Shown here piece after piece: positions 9,371 through 21,019 of a stretch of 64,000 nt of DNA. Below the pieces are notes generated by a model. That model was not told the origin of the DNA. It saw only the letters and a program-made list of their open reading frames with translations, and did not search any database. This DNA is from Cordylochernes scorpioides (lineage: Eukaryota > Arthropoda > Arachnida > Pseudoscorpiones > Chernetidae), in the NCBI GenBank assembly GCA_030710605.1, contig CP092863.1, forward strand, positions 111,597,530 through 111,661,529, written 5' to 3'. The position numbers were made by a program, and so were the translations under genes. The first letter of the stretch is position 1, and the number at the start of each line of letters is the position of its first letter.

Positions 9371-9688
9371 CATTCATGGACAAAAAGAAGTGAAAGGTCT
9401 TTGAAGAAGACAGAGGCTGTTTACACTTGGTTATCTCGTGTATCTTCAATAAAGGTCACTGTAATATCTTTCAGAGTTATTGTCTTAATCCCGATATAAA
9501 TGATAAAAGGTACAACTTCCTTAAGTTTTGTCCATGAGTGTATCTTTCAGAGTTATTGTCTGAATCCCAATATACATGCTAAAAGGTACAACCTCCTTAA
9601 GTTTTGTCCATGAGTGTATCTTTCAGAGTTATTGTCTGAATCCCGATATACATGTTAAAAGGTACAACCTAAGTTGTCTCCATGAGTG
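9371..9688 (+). mobile_element. TIR76 element, copy 1
   Basis: Bounded by TA (9369-9370 and 9689-9690), with an inverted terminus related to CACTCATGGACAAAAC on the left and GTCCATGAGTG-like on the right. A unique end segment (TTATCTCGTGT...GGTCACTGTAATATC) precedes about three 76-bp units. Same architecture as 17326, 32026, 43563 and 48767. TA flanks suggest a Tc1/mariner-type non-autonomous element. Confidence 0.6.
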
Positions 9689-9699
9689 TACATACTTGG

Positions 9700-11130
9700 A
9701 ACCTAAGTTTTGAATGATTTGATATTTAACACACATAGAGAGGGAGTCGGTCTTTTCAACACAATGATAAAATAAACGAAGAAAATTTTAAAATGTGAAA
9801 AGATATATATACACAAATAGAGAAAGGATAAAGGTGGTTTTGAATGAAATTTTAAAGAAATTGTTATTTCATTTTCGACGTTTTGATTTTCACCTTATTT
9901 TATCTATCAGGATTTTTTTTTTGCTATATCGCTTTTCTTATTTAGAAAATTGACGTTTGTTTTCTCAGACTCCAAGCCCTATTTAGAAATAGTCTTTCAA
10001 ATGTAGTATGTGCTTTGCTTTACCTCCCAGTGCACCTTAAATCTTTCAAGTAAAGTTTGAAAAAAAAAACTATTTTAAACTAAGAAAACTGTACGACGTT
10101 TGAGTAAAAACACATTTATCATTATTCATTTTTCTACTTTTTGATTTTGTTTCGTTTCCTTTTTTTTTCTGTTCTGATTTCATCTAGGATTCTCCAAATT
10201 GTGTCATCTCTTCCAGTGATATCTAACTCTTTATTTTATAAAATTATCTTCTTTTTTTATATTTCTCCTTATCATTTTTTGTTCGATCGTTTTTGAAGAC
10301 AACTCTAAAATTCATAAATTAATTTATTAAAAAAAAACTTTAAACATTTTTAGATATATATAAAGAAATGAGTTAATTACCTCGTATTTAAGGCAACAAA
10401 AGAATCATCCAATTTACATACATCGTTCTAACCAGATTCAACTTGTGTAAAACAGACGAAAAAGCAAAAAAAAAAAAAAAATTAATAATACAGGGTAAGT
10501 TCCTATTTTTTACAAGCTTTCACACTCAAAGAATATTCAACTTCTTGCTTCATTTTTATTACACACAGAGGAGGGAATATCACCCAAGTTATGCAATTAT
10601 TCTATTTACATATTGGAGAGAAAGATACCGACACATGAATACCTTTTTTATTCAGAAGATAAGGGTGAACTGACTAGCAATTATTCAGCAAAATTGATAC
10701 ATTAACGTATAGAAGAGAAGCAATAGCCAATTAAATGCCGCCTAGGGACCCACGTGACTATTTGAACAAAGGGGAAGACAGTTTAATTAGAAACTGAGAG
10801 AGAGAGAGAGGTCTGGCGAATAGGAAGGAACAAGGCGCAGATCAAATATTTGATGAAGGAAAGTCGCGCGATTATTTTAAACGTGATTTCGCAAAAAGAC
10901 GCGAGGGAGATCTGAAAACATATTTACTTTACGGATTTAGGATTGAAAATTTTATATAGAAGAATGCCTTAGCTTTTTTTTTTAAAATCAGGTTTCCATA
11001 TCCGAGCAATGATTTTTTTTTGTGTATGTATATATATGTTAAAAAACAATAACAGAATGGTCAGATGTTGGTATTAAAATAATAATAATAAAAAAAAGGC
11101 ATATGCTGACCACGCTCACATGAGCTTTTT
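9700..11130. other. Gene-free AT-rich stretch
   Basis: Long A and T runs and a (GA)n tract at about 10797-10811. The 76-residue frame at 10443 begins in an A-run and has no family resemblance. Nothing functional recognised. Confidence 0.4.
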
Positions 11131-11136
11131 AGATTA

Positions 11137-11545
11137 TATATGTTATATAAAAATTGTATTTAATTATAAAATATTATAATTCCCAGATTAAATTACTCTG
11201 TTAAGTATACCACCAGATGTCACGACTTTCCCTATATAAATCTATTGTTGATATTTCCCGTTGGCCGGCTCAAATCTTTTGTAGATATGTAAATAAGGCT
11301 TTTGTTTTCTTCATTCTTCACGCCTTAAGTAAAAGGTTCCCTTTCTCAAATTATGTATTCTTACTTTATTAGCACAATTAACAAAATTTAGATTCAAAAC
11401 TTTCTCTACTATTCTATTCACGTCTGCAAAACAATATCATGAAATGCTCATATATCAAAACAATATCACAAAAATACTCATTGTATCCTTAAACAACCTA
11501 AGCATTTTCTATATCAAACAAATTTATCATAACATATATATATAC
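11137..11545 (+). mobile_element. MITE-like element M1, copy 2
   Basis: Matches copy 1 through the GTCACGACTTTCCC block, TATATAAATC, GTAAATAAGG and a CGTCTGCAAAACAAT end. Flanked by ATATATATGTTATA on the left and ATAACATATATAT on the right. Confidence 0.55.
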
Positions 11546-11552
11546 GTTGTGA

Positions 11553-11810
11553 AAAAATAGTACAAATGTGATATTGTACTGGGATAAGGTGCATCAATTG
11601 TGAAAAAGAAAAAGACATCTCTTTATCGTGCAACGGAAAGTTGCTGATGGCTTACGCCATCTATCGGAATAAATATCAACTATTCTCGTTGATTTTTAAT
11701 TATTCCAAAAATGGCCAAATACCCATTCTTGATTAATCAAGAATAGCCTGCTTAATCAAGAATGGGTATTTGAACAAAAATCAACGAAAATAGTTATCGT
11801 CACTTTGTTC
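11553..11810 (-). repeat. HH1 retroposon copy, rearranged
   Basis: Reverse-oriented HH1 body (tail, GGCGTAAGCC region, TTGATTAATCAAG) followed by a short forward fragment. The hammerhead part is absent. Confidence 0.55.
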
Positions 11811-12129
11811 TACTTGGTACTGGAAATACCATGAAAACATGATCTGAATGCTATAAATACCAATTATAAAACCTTGAAAACATAATTTAGGTTTTATATG
11901 TGCCATGGTATTATTGATGCATCCTGGGCATGAAGAAGTACCATTTATTAACCAATGAAAACAAATTAGTTACTACGACTCTATTCGTCATCTCTTGAAA
12001 TAAATGGTAAAGTACTGGAAATATATCACGAAGACATGGGTCCTGATGATTATATAACAAAATTAGATGATGTTAAGACGCGGGCACACGATACTGAAAA
12101 CGCCACGAAGAAATGTTCGCTTGATTGTA

Positions 12130-12600
12130 ACACCATGAAAACATTAGTTTGATGAGGTAAACATCATAAAACTATGAGTCTAGTCTTGGAACTACCATGA
12201 AAACATGTTCCTAGTGTTGGAAATACCATGAAAAGACAACCCTGGTGTTGGAAATACCATGAAAATATGACCCTGGTGTTGGAGATATTATGAAAACACG
12301 GCCCTAGTGTTGAAAATGCCATAAAACATGGCCCTAGTATTGTAAATACCTTGGAAACATGATCGTGGTGTTTGAACTACCACGACAAATATACTTAGTG
12401 TTGGAAATACCATGAAGACATGGCCCTGGTGTTAGAAATACCATGAAAACATGGTCCTAGTGTTGGAAATACCATGAAAAGACAACCCTGGTGTTTGAAA
12501 TACCATTAAAACATGGCCCTGGTGTTGGAAATACCATGAAAACATGGCCCTGGTATTGGAAATACCACGAAAACATGGCCCCGCTATAGGAAATACCACG
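12130..12600. repeat. Degenerate ~31-bp minisatellite
   Basis: Units of the type GGAAATACCATGAAAACATGG plus CCCTGGTGTT repeat about 15 times with drift, denser toward the right. The minus-strand frames at 12432-12744 are translations of the repeat, not genes. Confidence 0.75.
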
Positions 12601-13462
12601 CCAACACGGTATCGAGGCGCCACAAGGACCTCGATAAACCCGGCGAGGTCGCCTGGTGTCAAGTAGGACGCCAACAATACGAGGAAGCCATCTGAAATCA
12701 TTAGGCGACCTCCGACCTACCACCACGCCTGTCATTAGAGCCATTGTCCATCCACTACCTTCAATACGCTTAAATCTCCATTCACTGCGGTGAACCGCCT
12801 TTTTTTTTTATAGAAGGGACGCTTAAAGACTGCAACCTAGAACTTCAAGAATGTCACATAGTTTTCCGTTTCAAACGGAAGGTCGAAATAAAGGCCTATG
12901 TATGCATGCATCACATATGCAAATACGCGCGCGCGTTTTTATTTTTTATTTTTTTTTTATATCAAACAAAATATCCCCGTAAAGATGATACTTTGAGTTT
13001 CTTCAATGGAAGAGGCGCGGCACATATTTTCAGCACGTTTACTATAATACTCGCCTGAACCATTTCATATATCGGTAGATATTTAGGTAATAAAAAGGCA
13101 TATATTGGATTGAATAATACGATATATATGGTCTCCAGTTTATTCGCCAGTTGATTGGTTTTGCTACTACTTCCCAGCGTTGCCTATGTTGCGTATGTCC
13201 AGTTCATTTATCTCCCAGCAACCATTTGTATGGCCGTATGGCATTTAATTTGCATAGAAACGGCGGCATACGGTAAGGTACCACTTCTACTGCAGAATGG
13301 TTATGGTTAAAGTTAAATTAAAACGAATATTTGATATAATCTGAAGAGTCGTTACTGAAGTAAAATTAACTCTCATATGTTTTAAAGTGTGATTAGTGTA
13401 GTTTTTCAGATTTAAATTTACGGACATTTTATAATGGTTGCAAGGTTCACATACTAAGTATT

Positions 13463-13684
13463 TTGTATAGCTCTCAACTTTCAACCCCAAACCACATCAC
13501 TGACTACATTAGCTCATCCATTGATAAGTTCTACTCATCCCCAGAAGACGCTATCAAAAAATTGAAGATCCACAGACCTGACACGTTTATAGGATTAATT
13601 AGAGATAAGAAAGAAGAATTTAAAGATATATGCAACTCATTGTTAATATGTTTCCTATTCGGTTTATATATATTCACATTTTGA
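13463..13684 (+). pseudogene. Retroposon coding-end fragment, family R2
   Basis: A 73-residue frame contains FYSSPEDAIKKL and ends in RDKKEEFKDI. Related peptide ends (LYSSP..TINKLYKLDTL, then GDKKEEE) are encoded at 20630-20740 and around 28330-28430 on the minus strand, and the tail recurs at 22440-22500 and 56880-56955. The repeated peptide suggests an unclassified retroposon C-terminus. Confidence 0.35.
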
Positions 13685-14139
13685 TCCGTCGCATATATGC
13701 CTGTTCTAATTGTATAACACTGGTCTACACTGAAATATATATTTTTGATAATGCATCAGTTTCTGACTTAATTTGAGGTGCTGATCAGGAATATAATGTT
13801 AGTTGTTATGTATCTCATCAATTTTTAGAGATATAACATATTTAGGCCACAATGTGGTACATCAGTCCATATAAGCGGTACGAAAAACACATTGAACGCA
13901 AATAAAAACTGAGAACGTCATACCAAAAGGTACTTTATTTACTGTAGTATAAAAAACCGAATCTATACAAAAAAAAGTAAAATGCTACAGTCAATCCTTC
14001 ATGAATTTCAACCTTTTTGATCTTCTCTTATAAGTGTATTCCGGCAGGTCTCGGGACAGATTCCAGCAGTAATCTGCCATCATGTGGCAGTCCCCTTGAT
14101 ATCTCTCTTCCATCACTTAATTATTATAAAATGTATTAT

Positions 14140-14335
14140 GAAAAAAAGGCATCTCCTTATCGTGCAACTGAAAGTTGCTGATGGCTTGCGCCATCTATCG
14201 GAATAAATATCAACTATTCTCGTTGATTTTTAATTATTCCAGAATTGGCCAAATACCCATTATGGATTAATCAAGAAAAGCTAACCACGGATGCGTTTGG
14301 GGCTGTTGGCTCTCATCAGCGTGGTGCAAGCTGTA
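14140..14335 (-). repeat. HH1 retroposon copy with decayed hammerhead
   Basis: Full-length reverse copy. On the minus strand the order is ACCACG, CTGATGA, a weakened stem II, CAAA in place of GAAA, CGCATC and CGTGGT (14284-14325). Loss of the G in GAAA should abolish cleavage. Confidence 0.7.
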
Positions 14336-14699
14336 CTCTTCGACAAAGCAATATATGTTTGAGGGTAGAAAGGTTTAGCGCAAAGGTTGTATGGAAACGC
14401 AGAAAGAATGGCTAGCAGATATTCCATTATTTAACCAGGCGGTATGATTTAATTTGACGCCATCATCAATCTGAATGTAGGGCATCCATCCAGGGATTCT
14501 GCCCGCCTCCATTTTTCACTCCAGAATCATTTCTTTTGGGAAAAAAAGTCAATACCATCTTGTGCTGCTTCTACAGTGGCGAGGCTCTCTTCACCCTTTT
14601 CTTTTCAAACATTACCGCGATATCTGTATATGAGAAATGTAACTAATTAGCATGATTTTTTGTATTATTTTCAAATTAAGCTCTTTCTATTGTTCTTAT

Positions 14700-14930
14700 T
14701 GCGAATGGGGAAAAATTGAGAGGGTCTGGCTAATCTATGGTTAACTCTCCAAGCGGTTTAGCCAGTTTAATCTACCATTGTTTTGTGTTCAAGACAACTT
14801 TAGGTGAATATATGAACAAATATCCTTCAATTTGTTCTGTTAGTGACCATCACTCACAGCTCATCTAGTGACCTTCCGGTAGCTTCCAGCCAGCTTAATG
14901 CAGGTCTTCCTCTCTTCCTTTAATTTTACC
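14700..14930 (+). repeat. Fragment of the PAL retroposon family
   Basis: Shares GAGAGGGTCTGGCT, CCAAGCGGTTTAGCC and the GTGACCATCA/CTCATCTAGTGACCTTC block with 40230-40610. Diverged. Confidence 0.45.
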
Positions 14931-15255
14931 CAACATCAACATCTTTTCTAATACATATGCTCTCATTATATTTTTGGATTAGTTCAGTCTTTGTTAGCAC
15001 ATATGGGATTCTTGGTATCAACCAGAAGATAAATTTCATTTATAATTGAAATAGTTGTCCTTTTATATATAGCTGTTGATATCACTCTCTGAGTAGCTTT
15101 CTTCTTGTCCACATTTCAAAAGCTTCAACTCCTTTTCTTTCTTTCTTTTCAGATAGCCTAGCTCTTATATCCATAAATAATCAAATAAAATACCAATGTC
15201 TCTATTATTCTCTTCTTTGTCTTACTTCGTCTTTGTCTTCAACGTTCTACTATTG

Positions 15256-15560
15256 AGAGAGAGAGAGAGATTGAAACTGATTTATTTCAAAGTCCTTATA
15301 AGATTATATAAGGTTAAAACATAAATATGATTATATAATGATAAATATAGGAAAAAAAGATATAAATAGATTTTAAAAATAATTGATAAATATACATATA
15401 TATAAAATATATACAAGGTCTTCATTGGTGGCGCCCACCGCGGGAAAGACTCCGCCACCGATGGACTGCGAGAGTTCTTTCCCACAGAGTGGGCAGGTCG
15501 ATGTGATGGCTGGTGTTACCCACCTCAAGAGAGAGAGAGAGAAAGAGTTATATAGCTGGC
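15256..15560 (-). repeat. Retroposon 3' end with (TC)n tail, family R3
   Basis: Minus-strand reading encodes STCPLCGKELSQSIGG followed by PAVGATNED, then an AT-rich 3' region ending in a CT repeat. A diverged copy of the peptide is at 61270-61370, and the 3' region recurs at 39235-39450 and 63225-63520. The CPLC pair suggests a zinc-type end of a LINE protein; clade unknown. Confidence 0.45.
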
Positions 15561-15754
15561 GCACAATAAATAGATTAAAATATTCAACCTATCTATGTAC
15601 ATAAGCTTTGAGGACAAAGTATTTCACCTCGTGGCAAGTACATTACGTACTGAATACCCTTTTTGTGATTATCAGAATGACATCTAGATGGCACAATAAC
15701 CTACAGGACATGTAACAACTGTCCTGGTGTGAAACTACCTACATATTCTCATGT

Positions 15755-15900
15755 CCAACAATGGTCGCAGTCTTGCAGAAAATTGACAATAGACCCAGAA
15801 TAACAGCTTTACACACCCAAGCTGTAAGACATTGCGAATGCTGTGAGATGTATGGAGACATCTGAAGCTCTTCATTGGACACAACAACAACAACCAGAAT
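15755..15900 (+). repeat. Retroposon 3' end with (ACA)n tail, family R4
   Basis: Matches 54430-54600: a frame with LQKIDLDPEQQLYTP in the better copy, a stop, then TTGGACAC and an ACAACA tail. This copy has in-frame stops. Confidence 0.45.
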
Positions 15901-16802
15901 GGTTCTAGTAATATTCCCTTAATTGCATGTAATTCCACATTCCTCGGAGCTTATTTCCATAGTATGTTAAAATACCATAATCAATATTCAACCTTACAGT
16001 GCCTAAGATATAAGCAGAATCGTCCAATACAATAGTAGAGCTCTGATGAAATCGCTGAGTGGGTTCACAACTAATGGATCACGCCATCTCAATATCTTTA
16101 GGCTAGATTAAGGTAGGTAAATCAGCATGCTGGTTCCGAGACCTCCCACAATTTTTGCGCTAGAAAGATAAACGCTTTTTAAAATTCGTGTAGAAAGAGG
16201 CTTGTAAGAACTCCTTGGACAGTCAAGTGGACCAATGAGAGCATCATCTATGAATTGGACCTAATCAAGCGGCTGGCAATACAGACATGAATCCAAAGAG
16301 GACCCTCAACAGTGGCGGACCATATCGATCCAACCCCAGACACTGAAGTCCCCTGGGGACCGAATGTAATTTAAGATGTATTAACCACGGCGGCAAGACA
16401 GCTCGATCCAAAAATGTTGCTAATGTTTGGAGTTTTCTTTAAATATTTCCTTGTCTTATTCTTGATGGGAAGAGAGGATTTTTCACAATTGATTTCACCC
16501 CGGTTAGGTTTTCCTAATCTCGCCTATTTATATGGCATATTTATGTCTGGTTTAGTATAAACGTTATTTTCAACGCAGTCTCCTTTTTCTTAGAAATATA
16601 CACTTCTCTCAACGTCCCTTGCCATTTTTATACCCCTTTAAAAATAAGAATTTCCGAGATCTCTAAAATACGCTTCTATCTCAACGATGATTTTCTCATT
16701 TGAGCCAAATTACTTTTCCCGCTAGCCTTTTCTTCATGTCTGGTAACAAAGAAAATCACAGTGGACTATGTCTGGCAAATACGATGAGGGAGGCAGGAAT
16801 TC

Positions 16803-17216
16803 TTAACTCAATTTATGAAGTTTGGTTGCGACTACTCCGGATGAATCTGCTGATTCGTTGTCATTCTGATAAAGCACTTTTTTTTCCTCAAATGGAGCCA
16901 TGTATACTTCAATTTCGTGTCGAAGCGGCGGTCTACTAATTCCTTGTAGCATTGTCTCCCCAGTGTTTGTTGTTTCCATTTCTAAGAAGTCTATAAGAAT
17001 GAGTCTCCCTTCACCTCCCAATATATCGTCGCCAACCTGCACTCTATCTTTCTTTAATTTTCCTGGAAGTAACTCGTTGTGTTGCTCAACGGTACAAGAA
17101 TTGACTGTACAGCTACTGAATCCTTGGTATATCGCTGGGATGGTTCCAAAGTCGCATCCTCTTGTGTTCCGCCGTGACGGCATCGGGCCGATAACTTTTC
17201 CATCTTCAACTTTCAT
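16803..17216 (-). pseudogene. Unrecognised 137-codon reading frame
   Basis: The longest non-repeat frame outside the LTR elements. It has balanced amino-acid composition, several cysteines (about 5 in the first 45 residues) and an acidic middle (VQVGDDILGGEGRL). Just upstream, in another frame, an open stretch ending NGNGFLSCE could join it by one frameshift at about 17217, so it may be a decayed larger gene or one exon. No splice sites convincingly bracket it. I do not recognise the family. Confidence 0.25.
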
Positions 17217-17325
17217 GTTTCACATGATAAAAAACCGTTCCCGTTATCTATGGCTTTTGCTACTTTACACCTACTTTCTTTCATCAATCTGATCTCATTG
17301 TACTAATAATTGTGCATACTGTGTA

Positions 17326-18296
17326 CACTCATGTACAAAACTTAAGGAAGTTGTACCTTTTAGCATGTATATCGGGATTTAGACAATAACTCTGAAAGAT
17401 ACACTCATGGACAAAACTTAAGGAAGTTGTACCTTTTAGAATGTATATCGGGATTTAGACAATAACTCTGAAAGATACACTCATGGACAAAACTTAAGGA
17501 AGTTGTACCTTTTAGAATGTATATCGGGATTGAGACAATAACTCTGAAAGATACACTCATGGACAAAACTTAAGGAAGTTGTACCTTTTAGCATGTATAT
17601 CGGGATTTAGACAATAACTCTGAAAGATACACTCATAGACAAAACTTAAGGAAGTTGTACCTTTTAGAATGTATATCGGGATTTAGACAATAACTCTGGA
17701 AGATACACTCATGGACAGAACTTAAGGAAGTTGTACCTTTTAGGATGTATATCGGGATTTAGACAATAACTCTGAAAAATACACTCATGGACAAAACTTA
17801 AGGAAGTTGTACCTTTTAGCATGTATATCGGGATTTAGACAATAACTCTGAAAGATACACTCATGGACAAAACTTAAGGAAGTTGTACCTTTTAGCATGT
17901 ATATCGGGATTCAGACAATAACTCTGAAAGATACACTCATGGACAAAACTTAAGGAAGTTGTACCTTTTAACAAGTATATCGGGATTCAGACAATAACTC
18001 TGAAAGATACACTCATGGACAAAACTTATGGAAGTTGTACCTTCTAGCATGTATATCAGGATTCAGACAATAACTCGGAAAGATGCACTCATGGACAAAA
18101 CGTAAGGAAGTTGTACATTTTAGCATGTATATATCAGGATTTAGACAATAACTCTGAAAGATATTACAGTGACCTTCATTAAATACACACGAGATAACCA
18201 AGTATGAACCAAATTTCCTCTTTCTCCTTTAAAAAAGCAGACGACCGGCAATATCAAAGACTTTCCACTTCCTAAAGTTTTTTTTTCCATGAATAT
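17326..18296 (-). mobile_element. TIR76 element, copy 2 (reverse)
   Basis: Starts TACACTCATG (TA at 17324) and ends CCATGAATATA. About eleven 76-bp units (17330-18165), then the unique end segment with GATAACCAAGT and CTTTCCACTTCC. Each satellite unit contains the terminal motif CACTCATGGACAAAACTTAA. Confidence 0.65.
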
Positions 18297-18567
18297 ATGA
18301 ATGTATGTATGTGATGATATATATGAAACATATTAATAACTATTAATATTATTTTGAAACTCAACAAACAACGATCTTTTAGGAATTATATTCACAAAAT
18401 TACTTTGCGCTATTTCACATTGGAGTTTCAAACTTTAAAAATCGCTTTAAAGGACAGCGTTATTCCTCATTTACTCTGTATAACGAAAGACTTTAATAAA
18501 AAAAAAATCTTTGACATCTTCAATTTCATTACCAAGATTTTTTTTTTTCACTATTTTACAATTTGAA

Positions 18568-18856
18568 AAAAATAGTACAAATGTGACATTGTACTGGGAT
18601 AAGGTGCATAAATTATGAAAAAGGCATCTCCTTATCGTGCAACTGAAAGTTGCTGATGGCTTGCGCCATCTATCGGAATAAATATCAACTATTCTCGTTG
18701 ATTTTTAATTATTCCAGAATTGGCCAAATACCCATTCTTTAATGGCCAATTCTGGAATAATTAAAAATCAACGAGAATAGTTTATATTTATTCCGATAGA
18801 TGGCACAAGCCATCAACAACTTTCAGTTGCACGATAAGGAGATGCCTTTTTCATAT
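18568..18856. repeat. Head-to-head HH1 foldback
   Basis: A reverse HH1 body (18568-18742) is followed at once by a forward body (about 18743-18856), joined at the TTGGCC segment. Both hammerheads are missing from the junction. The arms are about 130 bp and could form a hairpin. Confidence 0.65.
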
Positions 18857-18879
18857 TTTACAATTGTCATTATATTAGG

Positions 18880-19690
18880 AGAGAGCTTATTGAGTTTCAC
18901 GAAATACTTCCCCAAAACCATAAGTATTCTCCCGGTCTCTCCTTGAGGTAGACGTTTATCGGAGGTTAGATTCAAACAGGACATGTCATTTTTGATTTGA
19001 CAAGTGGTCCTTCATCAGAGGGGATTATTCATGAGAAGTTTTAGTGTAGTGGTTGTTGTCGCGGTAAGGCTGTCTGCCCTAGGCGCCCTTAGATTCAGAT
19101 ATCGAGGGACCAGTTGTTGGCGCGATAAAGGCTGTCTGCCCTAGGCGCCCTTAGATTCAGATGTCGAGGGACCAGTCTCCCCTGTGGAGACAATTTAAAT
19201 TTGAAAAGGAGGTCAAGCAAGACACCCTAGACCAGCCTCACTTTCACACACACTTTATTCATCCAAAATATTCCCTTTTATACTAACCTATTTTACATAT
19301 ATTTCATATATTACACAAAACAAAAAAAGAGACAGTAAATTTACATAATACCTACAATTTAGGTGCGTCTGATATTTGCCTACAAAGAAAACGAATATAA
19401 TCTTATACAAAAACAAATAATAAATTTACACAATGTACATGACACAAAAAAAATAAAAAAAGAATAACTCTAATCCTGTACAGTGGTGTTCGAAGGAACG
19501 ACGGTGGAGAGAGTTTATTGAGTTTCGCGAAATACTTCCCCAAAAACATAGGTATTCTCCCGGTCTCTCCTAGAGGTAGACGTTTATCGGAGGTTAGATT
19601 CAAACAGGACATGTCACTTTTGATTTGACAGAATTGGTCGCTCATCAGAGGAGGTTGTTCATGAGAGGTTTTAGTGTAGTGGTGTTCGAA
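18880..19690. repeat. Diverged direct duplication of a ~170-bp segment
   Basis: 18880-19045 and 19500-19690 share GAGAGAG(C/T)TTATTGAGTTT, the CGTTTATCGGAGG block and TTTTAGTGTAGTGGT. Within the spacer a ~65-bp block with CTGTCTGCCCTAGGCGCCC is itself repeated (about 19065 and 19128). A minus-strand frame (19403-19645) crosses the right copy. This could be a decayed LTR pair, but no TG..CA ends are evident. Confidence 0.4.
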
Positions 19691-20437
19691 GGGACGCTGG
19701 TAGAAAAGTACACACGGGGGAAGGGATTAGCGATGTTTGAGGAGATTGTGTCCGTTACAACAAACTGATTGAAGGATTCCAACGCCCCAATCGGAAAACA
19801 CCGTCACGCTGTAGGGTGGGGAAAAAAACGAGAAATGAGGGATTTTGTACCGGTTTAGATTCCCCATACATACTGTTTGTTGTTATTCTCCTCCTTGTAA
19901 AATTGGTTTAGGGATATGTATGTGAACATAACACGTGGTAAGATTTAAGTAAGCATACACAATACCTCTTTCATGATTATCATTGTTAACACAAAGAGAC
20001 AAAGATAGTCAACACCATCTATCAATCCTAATCTTATTGCTACTCATTCTCAGTAAACATGATATAGATAAATTACACAAAGGTATAAGACGCCGCAACT
20101 CTTTTTTATTAATTGTATTAAGTAGCTTTCGGGAAAACTCTTCCTCAGTAAACATGATATTTAGTAGGTTTGAGATTGGTTATATCTACATATGACCCCC
20201 ATATTTACATATTGGCTGATAACAGATTCCAAAAAGCATAAAAATAATATAGTTTCGGATTAGCCTTTAGTGCATCTATTCGGAAGAATTCCAATCAGAA
20301 AATTTGCTATTTAATCACCAAATGTACATTTACCACAGATATTTCATCGCAATATTTATCAAAATATCACTTTTCATTAGCCAAATAAGAAATGCATATG
20401 CAAATTATGTTGATCATATTCTCCACTGAAACATATA

Positions 20438-20632
20438 CAGCTTGCACCACGCTGATAAGGCCCAACAGCCCGAAACGCGCACGTGGTTAGCTTTTCTTTA
20501 TTAATCAAGAATGGGTAGTTGGCCAATTCTGGAATAATTAGAAATCAACGAGAATAGTTGATATTTATTCCGATAGATGGTGGCAAGTCATCAGCAACTT
20601 TCAGTTGCACGATTAAGAGATGCCTTAAGTGA
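20438..20632 (+). repeat. HH1 retroposon copy, hammerhead mutated
   Basis: Hammerhead region 20446-20487 has CTGATAA (G8 changed to A), shifted stem II and CGCGCA in place of CGCGTC. Body and AGATGG motif follow. Probably inactive. Confidence 0.65.
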
Positions 20633-20745
20633 GCTCTACTCTTCCCCGGCAGACACCATCAACAAGCTTTACAAGCTTGATACCTTAGTGTGATTGAGTG
20701 GAGATAAGAAAGAAGAAGAAGAGATGCCTTTTTCATAATATACTT
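20633..20745 (+). repeat. R2 retroposon tail
   Basis: Encodes ELYSSPADTINKLYKLD then a stop and GATTGAGTGGAGATAAG with an (AAG)n tail. Abuts the HH1 copy directly. Confidence 0.4.
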
Positions 20746-20875
20746 TCCTGTAAAACCGTGAAATTTTTTCTTAATTTCTCATCTGGGAATATTGAAGTAT
20801 TGAATAGTGTCTTTAGTAATTTGTATTATTGTAGCTGTTGTGATGCTAATTGATGTAAATAAAGTATTTATACAA

Positions 20876-21019
20876 GTCGAAGAGCTTCTTTTTTACGAGG
20901 ACGATTGTACAAACTTTCGGGCAAGACGCTCATCTACGTTGTGTTTTTCCTTGTACCCGTAGAAGGGTGTCTTGACCGAAAGCTTGTACGATCATTCTTG
21001 TAAACAAAGAAGCTCTCTT
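20876..21019. repeat. Inverted repeat of hammerhead-like HH2 modules
   Basis: Arms of about 55 bp (GAAGAGCTTCTTTTTTACGA... and its imperfect complement) flank a ~33-bp spacer. The right arm reads GTAGAAGGGTGTCTTGACC-GAAAGCTTGTAC, a hammerhead-like half-core with a pairing stem II; the left arm carries the complement. The CTGANGA core is degenerate. Confidence 0.5.

Noticed and set aside
12432-12744. Minus-strand frames of 89 and 95 codons
   Set aside because: Mostly translation of the 31-bp minisatellite (repeated NTRxMFSWYF-type peptides); the remainder has no recognised similarity.
18880-19690. LTR pair of a decayed retrotransposon
   Set aside because: The two ~170-bp direct repeats lack TG..CA termini, a primer site and a polypurine tract.
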